8,791 nucleotides of DNA from CAYSWF01 sp964562905. Lineage in GTDB: Bacteria; Patescibacteriota; Andersenbacteria; UBA10190. The DNA is taken from the NCBI GenBank assembly GCA_964562905.1, contig CAZLVG010000036.1, positions 1 through 8,791 on the forward strand, read 5' to 3'. Position numbers and translations under genes: made by a program. Of this stretch, positions 1-5,245 are shown in pieces. The stretch's first letter is position 1. Each line of letters starts with the position of its first letter. Under the pieces are notes generated by a model. That model was given only the letters and a program-made list of their open reading frames with translations, did no database searches and had not been told where the DNA came from.

Positions 1-26
1 GCCGGATCAAGTCCGGCATGACACCG
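1..26. repeat. REP-like hairpin at the left edge
   Basis: Positions 1-6 and 12-17 form a perfect 6-bp inverted repeat (GCCGGA / TCCGGC) around the loop TCAAG, followed by ATGAC. This arrangement matches a short palindromic intergenic motif that I recall from many unrelated bacterial genomes. It may continue to the left of the window. No gene is associated with it here. The repeat family is from memory; only the hairpin is seen directly. Confidence 0.5.
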
Positions 27-43
27 TGGATGTAAATAGATGC

Positions 44-211
44 GGTTGGTATTATCTTTCCTGTTGTCGAAAGGGGTTTGCCCGCCAGCCCGCCTGCGCG
101 TAGTGCGCGGGCAGGCACGGCGGGCGCCTGCCCGGAGAATTTCGGGCCCGCTGAAATAGCGGGCGAATCCTCTCTCGTCGCCAGCGGAAAAAATCCGAAC
201 TAATACCAACC
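44..211. repeat. 168-bp palindromic unit bounded by 11-bp inverted repeats
   Basis: GGTTGGTATTA at 44-54 is perfectly inverted as TAATACCAACC at 201-211. Inside lie two GC-rich palindromes. In the first, at 80-125, outer arms GCCCGCC (80-86) and GGCGGGC (119-125) enclose a smaller hairpin at 92-116. In the second, at 146-164, GCCCGCT and AGCGGGC flank the loop GAAAT. The unit has no open reading frame of note and could be a MITE-like or REP-cluster element. Similarity between the ends stops after 11 bp and I see no clear target-site duplication, so mobility is not established. Confidence 0.45.
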
Positions 212-217
212 AAACGT

Positions 218-249
218 AATCTCCGCTAATATAACAGCAGAGATTTTTT
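218..249 (+). terminator. Possible weak Rho-independent terminator hairpin
   Basis: Arms at 218-226 (AATCTCCGC) and 237-245 (GCAGAGATT) pair with one C-A mismatch around a 10-nt loop, and a run of six T follows at 244-249. The shape is that of an intrinsic terminator on the plus strand. The stem is AT-rich, the loop is large, and no plus-strand gene ends upstream within the window. It may simply be part of the neighbouring palindromic repeats: TATAACAGCAGA at 230-241 resembles TATAACAGCGGA at 275-286. Confidence 0.25.
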
Positions 250-273
250 AATCCTTCACCTTCGCGGAACTCC

Positions 274-360
274 GTATAACAGCGGATATCCGAAATTTCT
301 CTCCGCACACCCTTGAGGGATGTGCTACGATAGACTCCGGATTATCCGCGCGCGTTATAC
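274..360. repeat. Folded attC-like palindromic element, copy 1
   Basis: GTATAAC (274-280) pairs perfectly with GTTATAC (354-360). Inside this, GCGGATATCCG (282-292) pairs with CGGATTATCCGC (338-349), leaving one unpaired T at 342. The tip is a hairpin at 305-325 (GCACACCC, loop TTGA, GGGATGTGC) with one bulged A at 320. Outer AAC...GTT boxes, an imperfect inner stem with extrahelical bases and a length of 87 nt are the general features of integron attC sites. No integron integrase or cassette gene is in the window, so the attC identity is inference. A structured RNA or a mobile palindromic repeat are alternatives. Confidence 0.45.
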
Positions 361-386
361 AAAACCGCTCCGCGATTTTGCATAAC
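354..386. repeat. Near-perfect hairpin linking the two attC-like copies
   Basis: The arms 354-368 and 372-386 pair in 13 of 15 positions around the 3-nt loop TCC; the mismatches are A359/C381 and C365/A375. The left arm reuses the GTTATAC box of copy 1, and the right arm ends in GCATAAC, whose TAAC begins a further 12-bp inverted repeat (383-394 with 496-507). The region can therefore adopt several mutually exclusive folds. Confidence 0.5.
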
Positions 387-431
387 GTCGTCGGCTTCGC
401 CGTGTTCTGCTTGTCACTAAAACGACTTCGC

Positions 432-510
432 GTAATACGGCATATCCAAAATTTACTTTCTAAAACTGACGCTGTAGTCGTGAGCTTTGGATATACCGAC
501 GACGTTAGTT
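432..510. repeat. Folded attC-like palindromic element, copy 2
   Basis: The 9-bp arms ATATCCAAA (442-450) and TTTGGATAT (486-494) are perfectly inverted. The arms align with copy 1: 442-454 matches 286-298 at 12 of 13 positions, and the right part (489-507, GGATATACCG... ending GTTA) resembles 339-357 (GGATTATCCG... ending GTTA). CCGACGACGTTA at 496-507 is also the perfect inverse of 383-394, so an alternative fold spans 383-507. The similarity indicates a shared origin for the two copies, which have since diverged. Confidence 0.4.
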
Positions 511-537
511 TCAATAAGCGGGCGGGCGCGTAGGCAG

Positions 538-572
538 GCTTCGCCCCACCAGGGCGGGGCTCGCGATGACAA
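538..572. repeat. GC-rich dispersed palindromic repeat, copy A
   Basis: The sequence runs from GCTTCGCCCC to GGGGCTCGCGATGACAA, with GCCCC (543-547) inverted as GGGGC (556-560). Its layout matches the element at 2776-2811 in the same orientation: both start GCTTCGCCC, have a short central spacer, then G-rich arms and CGC-(G)-ATG-(A/G)CAA. I recall similar elements from intergenic regions of candidate-phylum bacteria. Nothing suggests coding. Confidence 0.5.
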
Positions 573-627
573 GGCTTTGCTTTCCCGATTAGGTAGCAGT
601 TACCCCCTGTTTACATAGCCGTGGGTA

Positions 628-652
628 CACGCGCGTGGTATAATTGGCGTAA
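628..652 (+). promoter_or_regulatory. Extended -10 promoter, near-leaderless, with overlapping palindrome
   Basis: TGGTATAAT at 636-644 is a perfect extended -10 element (TGn plus TATAAT at 639-644). No good -35 hexamer lies 16-18 bp upstream; the nearest candidate, TTTACA at 610-615, is 23 bp away. A start site about 7 nt after the -10 would fall at about 651, next to the ATG at 653, giving a leaderless or nearly leaderless mRNA. A perfect 10-bp palindrome (CACGCGCGTG, 628-637) overlaps the TG of the promoter and could be an operator, which is inference. Confidence 0.6.
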
Positions 653-1654
653 ATGACGCGCTTGTCAATTGTTTTCGGTTTACTGTCGGCGCTGGCTATC
701 CTCTTTGTAATATGGGTAGCGCGCCAGGTTTTTCTGGCGCTCTTTGCCGGCATCCTGCTGGCCGTTTTCCTGCACCGGCTGGCGCGTCTGCTGCGCCGGC
801 TCCTACCCTTACCTCAACAGTTGGCCGTGGTAACAGTAATCATTTTACTGGTTTTACTTTTAGCCGCCGCCGGCACTTTGTTTACGACGACTTTCATCGA
901 TCAATTCGGCGGTCTTTTCCAGCGCATACCTGACGCCTGGCAGCGGATTACTGAATTTACCAGAGACGCGGGAATATTAGATCAGAATGTTTCCGAGTTG
1001 CGGCAGTTCGGCCAGTCCGTTATCAGCGGTACGGCACCGGTGCTGTCGCGGGCGGGCAGTGTCTTCTCCGGCATCAGTTCCCTGGCAGTCCTGTTGTTCG
1101 TCACGCTGCTGGTGGGTGTTTACGGCGCCTTTGAACCGGGATATTACCGTGAAGGTATACTGCGCCTGGTTCCCGTACGGCACCGGGGGCGGGCTGAACT
1201 TATCCTGAACCAGTTGAGCGACGTGCTGTGGTGGTGGCTGCTGGGACGCGCGCTGGCTATGCTGGCTATCGGGATCATGACCACACTGGCGCTGCTGGCG
1301 TTTGGTGTTCCCCTGGCCCTGGTTCTGGGGCTGCTGGCCGGTTTACTGGCGGTCATTCCTTACATAGGTCCCTTCCTCTCGGCCGTTCCGGCCGTGCTGG
1401 TAGCGGCTACCGAAAGCCTGGGTATGGTACTGATTGTGCTGGCCGTATTCGCGGCCGTGCAGTTTATTGAAGGCAACATACTAACCCCCTTAATTGAAAG
1501 AAGGACAATCCGCCTGCCGCCCGTGGTTACTATCGGATCGCAGCTGCTGCTGGCGGCCCTGTCCGGTCCGCTGGGGGTGATGCTGGCCTCGCCGCTGGTG
1601 GCCGCGGCGGCCGTTTTGACCAAGCGCCTGTACATAGACCGTTTGGAAAGCTGA
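653..1654 (+). CDS. AI-2E / PerM family membrane transporter
   Basis: This 333-residue protein is a multi-pass membrane protein of the AI-2E transporter (PerM, UPF0118) family. Hydrophobic segments lie at about 5-45, 57-80, 140-160, 195-232, 233-253, 257-275 and 293-325, with a soluble stretch at about 85-135. Family hallmarks are IPYIGP at 235-240 and the EGN...TP...R motif from 273 (EGNILTPLIERR). Family members have been linked to autoinducer-2 export, sodium/proton antiport or permease function, so the substrate here cannot be told from sequence. The length matches the usual 330-370 residues. The start is fixed by the strong promoter immediately upstream; there is no Shine-Dalgarno site. 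It leads the plus-strand gene run, with fpg beginning 58 nt downstream. Confidence 0.9.
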   Translation: MTRLSIVFGLLSALAILFVIWVARQVFLALFAGILLAVFLHRLARLLRRLLPLPQQLAVVTVIILLVLLLAAAGTLFTTTFIDQFGGLFQRIPDAWQRITEFTRDAGILDQNVSELRQFGQSVISGTAPVLSRAGSVFSGISSLAVLLFVTLLVGVYGAFEPGYYREGILRLVPVRHRGRAELILNQLSDVLWWWLLGRALAMLAIGIMTTLALLAFGVPLALVLGLLAGLLAVIPYIGPFLSAVPAVLVAATESLGMVLIVLAVFAAVQFIEGNILTPLIERRTIRLPPVVTIGSQLLLAALSGPLGVMLASPLVAAAAVLTKRLYIDRLES

Positions 1655-1712
1655 CAGTTTTCTGTTTTGGGAAAGCGCTGGCAATAAGCCGTATTTCGGT
1701 TAAGGTAAGCGT

Positions 1713-2594
1713 ATGCCAGAGCTGCCGGAAGTTGAAACTATAAGGCGAGACTTAAACGCCCGCCTGAAAGGCAAGAAAATTGCCCGCGTTAAAGTACGCA
1801 AAGCCAAGCTGGTCCGGGGCAGCGCGGCCGCTTTCGAGCGGCAGCCGCCCGGCCGGCACGTCGTATCAATTAACAGAAGAGGCAAGCTGCTGGTAACAAA
1901 GCTTGCGCCTGCTCCTCTTTACCTGCTTGTACATCTTAAAATGACCGGGCAGCTTATCTATGTAGCCGGTGGCAGAATAGTGGCTGGCGGCCACGGGGAA
2001 CCGGATGGATCGGCGGCCCGGGGGCGCCCGGGCCGCCATACTCACGTCATTCTTTACTTCCGGGACGGCTCGCGGCTGTTATTTAATGACGCCAGGCAGT
2101 TCGGATACGTGGCCCTGGCAAACGAGGAAGAAAAGGACGCGGCTTTAGGCCGTTTTGGGGTGGAGCCCACCTCTGCCGACTTTACGCCGGGTAAGTTGGG
2201 ACAAATTCTGAGAGGGCGCCGGACGCCGCTCAAAAACGTGCTGTTAGATCAGTCAAAGATAGCAGGCCTGGGCAGTATTTACGCCGATGAGGCTTGTCAC
2301 TTAAGTGGGGTCAGGCCCTCGCGGCCAGCCGGCAGCCTTACTCCAAGGCAGATTGAAAAATTGCATCACGGCATCGGGCAGGTTTTAACACAAGCCATTA
2401 AACACCGCGGCACGACTTTTAACAGCTACGTGGATACAGCGGGACGCAGCGGGAGTTTTTTAAAGAAGTTGCGAGTGTACGGCCGGGAAGGCAAGCAGTG
2501 CCGCCGCGCTGCCTGCCGGCGGCGGGGCGCGGTGATAAACAAGATTAAGATAAACCGGCGCGGCGCCAGTTTTTGCCCCGCCTGCCAGGTGTAA
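1713..2594 (+). CDS. mutM: Formamidopyrimidine-DNA glycosylase (Fpg/MutM)
   Basis: This base-excision repair enzyme removes oxidised purines such as 8-oxoguanine and nicks the abasic site. The 293-residue protein starts MPELPEVE, giving the catalytic N-terminal proline (Pro2), Glu3 and Glu6; Lys58 lies in NRRGKL. HLKMTG (74-79) carries the intercalating Met, and NDARQFG (125-131) corresponds to NDPRRFG. A helix-two-turn-helix segment around 170-200 contains QSKIAGLGSIYADE. The C-terminal zinc finger uses Cys263, Cys268, Cys288 and Cys291. Two deviations stand out: the first cysteine pair is C-x4-C rather than C-x2-C, and the usual Asn of GLGNIYADE is Ser188. A weak Shine-Dalgarno (AAGGT, 1702-1706) precedes the start. 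The variable loop at about 86-110 is encoded by a perfect GC hairpin. Confidence 0.95.
   Translation: MPELPEVETIRRDLNARLKGKKIARVKVRKAKLVRGSAAAFERQPPGRHVVSINRRGKLLVTKLAPAPLYLLVHLKMTGQLIYVAGGRIVAGGHGEPDGSAARGRPGRHTHVILYFRDGSRLLFNDARQFGYVALANEEEKDAALGRFGVEPTSADFTPGKLGQILRGRRTPLKNVLLDQSKIAGLGSIYADEACHLSGVRPSRPAGSLTPRQIEKLHHGIGQVLTQAIKHRGTTFNSYVDTAGRSGSFLKKLRVYGREGKQCRRAACRRRGAVINKIKINRRGASFCPACQV
2012..2037. repeat. Perfect 11-bp GC hairpin inside mutM
   Basis: GGCGGCCCGGG (2012-2022) is perfectly inverted as CCCGGGCCGCC (2027-2037) around a GGCG loop. It encodes part of a surface loop in Fpg (about residues 100-109) between two beta strands, a region that varies among homologues. It could slow polymerase or act as an mRNA hairpin, or be a captured palindromic repeat. 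Confidence 0.8.
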
Positions 2595-2836
2595 TATTAT
2601 GGTGGTCAGATATGTTATTGGCACTGTTGGTATCAAGTAGGCGGCCCGCGAGTGGCGCCGCTAAAAAGGCCGCAACCTTTCTGAAGAGGCCGTCTGAAAG
2701 CTGTGCCCGGCCGTCAATCGCAAGCCTTGAGCCCGTCGCGAGGCGCAGCAATCTTTTGGGCTTAACCGCGAGATCGCTTCGCCCGCCGTACTGGCGGGTT
2801 CGCCATGGCAATTTTCAGATGGCTTCAAAGTAAGTT
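2595..2836. other. 242-bp gap between mutM and the M23 gene, no supported gene
   Basis: A reading frame across this gap (2573-2833) codes for an Arg/Ser/Ala-rich product with no recognisable domain. It is in the same frame as the M23 gene but stops with TAA at 2831-2833, one codon before that gene's ATG. I see no tRNA or known riboswitch pattern. A modest hairpin lies at 2638-2663 (stem TAG-CGGC with one bulge), and the right part holds palindromic repeat copy B at 2776-2811. Any promoter for the M23-dnaG-rpoD block could lie here, but no convincing hexamers were found. Confidence 0.5.
2776..2811. repeat. GC-rich dispersed palindromic repeat, copy B
   Basis: CCCGCC (2782-2787) and GGCGGG (2793-2798) form a perfect 6-bp stem with loop GTACT, preceded by GCTTCG and followed by TTCGCCATGGCAA. 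The neighbouring GCGA-GA-TCGC at 2768-2777 extends the palindromic block. The order of modules matches copy A at 538-572, in the same orientation, which supports a dispersed repeat family in this genome. Confidence 0.5.
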
Positions 2837-3418
2837 ATGTCCTATCCCGCGGCCGATGAGCTGGTGCTGCCGGTACAGCCTTACCGCGTAACGGGGTACA
2901 GGTTTGGCAGTCGCCTGCGTCGACGCCTTATCTTTCACATAGCGCATCTGGGCGATGACGTCGGCACCGCCGGTGACAGTGTCAGAGCCATCGGGCATGG
3001 TGAGGCGGTCTGGAGCGAGGTGCGCCCCGGCCGCCCCGGCCGTCCCAACTGGGGAGGGATGGTGGTAATAAGACACTGCCGCGGCGGGGCACAAACAGAG
3101 AAGCACCCGGCACCGCGCGGCCAAGCCAGCACCTTCTTTTACTCCGTTTACGGCCACATGAAGGATCTGCAAGTCCAAGCGGGACAGCAAGTGGTGACCG
3201 GCCAGCCATTGGGGGTGGTGGCAGAAGGGGAAACGCCAGAAAACGGCTGGTGGAAGGTGCCCCACCTGCACTTCGCCGTCTACACCGGCCCTTGGCGAGA
3301 CAGGGTTCTGCCCGGCTACGCCCGTTGGTGGGACGGCCGGACCAGGAAAAAGTGGTGGCGTGATCCGCGGAAATTTGTTGAGAGATATAACGTTGAAAGG
3401 CGGGGACAGACGGTTTAA
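2837..3418 (+). CDS. M23/LytM-family zinc metallopeptidase domain protein
   Basis: This 193-residue protein is almost entirely one M23 (lysostaphin/LytM-type) domain, a fold that normally cleaves peptide cross-links of peptidoglycan. The zinc-binding HxGxD motif is His37-Leu-Gly-Asp-Asp41, followed by the usual G-x-x-V-x-A-x-G-x-G core. YGH (105-107) and the HLHF motif (His143, His145) complete the active site, so catalysis looks intact. An insertion of about 20 residues at 82-100 separates VVIRH from the YGH strand. No signal peptide or membrane segment is present. An in-frame TAA two codons upstream (2831-2833) rules out a longer N terminus, so export is unexplained. There is no Shine-Dalgarno site. 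Fourteen nt separate its stop from dnaG. The C terminus (about 151-193) is rich in Trp and Arg. Confidence 0.85.
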   Translation: MSYPAADELVLPVQPYRVTGYRFGSRLRRRLIFHIAHLGDDVGTAGDSVRAIGHGEAVWSEVRPGRPGRPNWGGMVVIRHCRGGAQTEKHPAPRGQASTFFYSVYGHMKDLQVQAGQQVVTGQPLGVVAEGETPENGWWKVPHLHFAVYTGPWRDRVLPGYARWWDGRTRKKWWRDPRKFVERYNVERRGQTV

Positions 3419-3432
3419 TAATAATAATAACG
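3393..3432 (+). promoter_or_regulatory. Five tandem TAA codons and possible short-leader promoter before dnaG
   Basis: TAA is repeated five times at 3416-3430; the first is the in-frame stop of the M23 gene. No Shine-Dalgarno site precedes the dnaG ATG at 3433. A possible promoter is TTGAAA (3393-3398) and TTTAAT (3414-3419), each resembling its consensus, but the 15-bp spacer is short. If used, the dnaG leader would be only about 7 nt. The repeat itself is certain; the promoter is weak inference. Confidence 0.3.
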
Positions 3433-5214
3433 ATGAGCGCGGACACGGAATTAATTAAAGAGCGGCTGGACATAGCCGAGGTAGTGAGTGAGTATGTGCA
3501 GCTCAAGCGGGCCGGCCGGTATTTCAAGGGGTTGTGTCCTTTTCATAACGAAAAAACTCCCTCGTTCATTGTCAGTCCCGACAGGGGTATTTGGCATTGC
3601 TTCGGCGCCTGCGGCGAGGGAGGCGACGTCTTCAGTTTCATTCAGAAAATAGAAGGGGTTGATTTCCCCGGCGCGCTGCGGCTGCTGGCCGACAGAGCGG
3701 GGGTTAAGTTGGACACCAAGCCGGCCTTCCAGCAAGTCCAGAGCAGGCGCCAGCGACTGTTTGATTTATTGGAACTGACGGCCCGTTTTTATCATGAGGT
3801 ATTACTCAATCAGCCCGCGGGCCGGCCGGCCCGCCAGTACCTGGAAAAACGCGGCGTGAAAGAAGAGAGTCTGAATATGTTTCAGTTGGGATATGCGCCC
3901 TTGAAATGGGAAACGCTGCAAAACTTTTTGCGTTCCAAAGGCTACGCGCCGCGGGAGATGCTGGCCGCCGGCGTGGCCGGAGAAAATGATCAAGGAAGGC
4001 TGTATGATCGTTTCCGCGGCCGGATAATATTTCCGATATGGGATCTGCAAAACAGGGTAGTGGCTTTCGGCGGCAGAATAATCCCCCAGCATGAGACAGG
4101 CAGCGAAGGCAAATACGTTAATTCTCCCGAGACGGAGCTGTATGAAAAACGCCGCGTGGTATACAACCTGCAGCGGGCTAAAATGCACTTGAGGCACGGC
4201 ACGCCTTGCCTGGTGGTGGAAGGCTATATGGACGTGGTTATGGTAGTTCAGTCCGGCGTGGAAAATGCGGTGGCCAGTTCGGGCACAGCTTTTACGCTGG
4301 AGCAGGCCGCGCAGATAAAACGTTTTACCGGCAGCCTGCACTTTGCTTTTGATCCCGACTCCGCCGGCTTGAACGCGGCGGTTTCCGCTACGCGAGCTGC
4401 CTTAACGGCAGGGCTGCGCGCGGCTACAGTTCCGTTGCCGCCGGGACAGGACCCGGCGGATCTGGCTTGGCAGTCGCCTGAAAAACTGAAGGAAACTTTA
4501 AGCCGTAGCCAGTCGCTTATCTCTATGTTGATAAAGAACTTGGAAGCCCCTTCCAGTCCGCGGGAAAAAGAACAGTATCTTGAGCAGCTGCTGCCTCTGG
4601 TGGCAGCCGCGGCTAATCCCGTCTTTCAGGGAGAGCTGGTGCAACAAGCGGCACGGGCTTTGCACGTACCGGAAGCGCGCATCATCGAGCAGCTGCGGAG
4701 GGTAAAAGGGGACAGAGGCGTGGAGAAAGAAGAATGGCCGCCGCGCGAAGAAGCCAGTGAAAGCTTTCTCAAGACAGAGCAGTACGCTTTAGGGCTTATC
4801 ATAGCTTCTCCGCCAGCCCGACAGCGGCTTTTGGCGGGGGGGCTTAAGGAAAGTTTTTTTATTGATAAAGACGCGAGAAATTTGTACAGTACGGTGCAAG
4901 GACTGTTTAACGCCCAATCCGCTGTTGCTGGCATGCCGCCGGAGGAGGTACGGCTGCGTTTGCCGGAGCATCTTGTGTCATACGCGGAGGGACTCAAGGT
5001 GTTGGCGGAGGAACGTCTTAACAGTTCTCATCGTACTCCTAAGGAGGAAGGACAGCTGGTGCTTGACATCTTAACGCGCCGCCGTCTTGCAGAGCGGCTT
5101 AAGAACTTACAGGAGCAGCTGTCCGCCGAAACAAATACCGCTAAACGCGGCCTAGCCCTGAAAAAATTCAGAGATATAACGGAAAAGCTGGCGCGCATAG
5201 AAACTAAAAAGTAA
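3433..5214 (+). CDS. dnaG: DNA primase DnaG
   Basis: This primase synthesises the RNA primers for replication and is recruited by the DnaB helicase. The 593-residue length is normal. The N-terminal CHC2 zinc finger uses Cys35, His38, Cys56 and Cys60, followed by GEGGD (61-65). The usual second pair is C-x2-C, whereas here it is C-x3-C (CFGAC), a spacing I associate with candidate-phylum primases. The catalytic core includes the TOPRIM signature EGYMD (Glu263, Asp267) and the metal-binding DPDSAG (Asp307, Asp309). The C-terminal part (about 450-593) is helical, charged and consistent with the helicase-interaction domain. Placement directly before rpoD matches the conserved macromolecular-synthesis operon; the usual rpsU is absent upstream. 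ATG at 3433 gives the standard N terminus (ELIKERLDI). Confidence 0.97.
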   Translation: MSADTELIKERLDIAEVVSEYVQLKRAGRYFKGLCPFHNEKTPSFIVSPDRGIWHCFGACGEGGDVFSFIQKIEGVDFPGALRLLADRAGVKLDTKPAFQQVQSRRQRLFDLLELTARFYHEVLLNQPAGRPARQYLEKRGVKEESLNMFQLGYAPLKWETLQNFLRSKGYAPREMLAAGVAGENDQGRLYDRFRGRIIFPIWDLQNRVVAFGGRIIPQHETGSEGKYVNSPETELYEKRRVVYNLQRAKMHLRHGTPCLVVEGYMDVVMVVQSGVENAVASSGTAFTLEQAAQIKRFTGSLHFAFDPDSAGLNAAVSATRAALTAGLRAATVPLPPGQDPADLAWQSPEKLKETLSRSQSLISMLIKNLEAPSSPREKEQYLEQLLPLVAAAANPVFQGELVQQAARALHVPEARIIEQLRRVKGDRGVEKEEWPPREEASESFLKTEQYALGLIIASPPARQRLLAGGLKESFFIDKDARNLYSTVQGLFNAQSAVAGMPPEEVRLRLPEHLVSYAEGLKVLAEERLNSSHRTPKEEGQLVLDILTRRRLAERLKNLQEQLSAETNTAKRGLALKKFRDITEKLARIETKK

Positions 5215-5226
5215 AAATATTATACT
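5198..5226 (+). promoter_or_regulatory. Probable rpoD promoter in the 3' end of dnaG
   Basis: TAGAAA (5198-5203, 4 of 6 to the -35 consensus) and TATACT (5221-5226, 5 of 6 to the -10) are spaced by exactly 17 bp. They overlap the dnaG stop at 5212-5214. Transcription would start near 5233, giving a leader of about 13 nt without a Shine-Dalgarno site. This would let the primary sigma factor be expressed independently of dnaG, as in the classical operon. Confidence 0.45.
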
Positions 5227-5245
5227 CACCTTATCGCATACATAA

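Noticed and set aside
80..164. CRISPR array
   Set aside because: The repeated GC motifs are palindromes at irregular spacing without uniform repeats and spacers, and no cas gene is present.
248..514. 88-residue minus-strand reading frame in the left intergenic region
   Set aside because: It runs straight through the palindromic attC-like copies, has no recognisable domain and no Shine-Dalgarno or promoter; the frame is best explained by the repeat structure.
2545..2811. 88-residue minus-strand reading frame over the same gap
   Set aside because: Overlaps the mutM 3' end and repeat B with no coding signal or ribosome site.
2573..2833. 86-residue plus-strand reading frame between mutM and the M23 gene
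   Set aside because: It starts inside mutM, is Arg/Ser-rich without a domain, includes palindromic repeat B, and ends in TAA before the M23 start. Kept only as a possible broken leader.
2595..2836. Structured RNA (tRNA, SRP RNA, RNase P RNA or riboswitch)
   Set aside because: No tRNA T-loop/anticodon pattern and no conserved core motifs of these RNAs were found; only short isolated hairpins.
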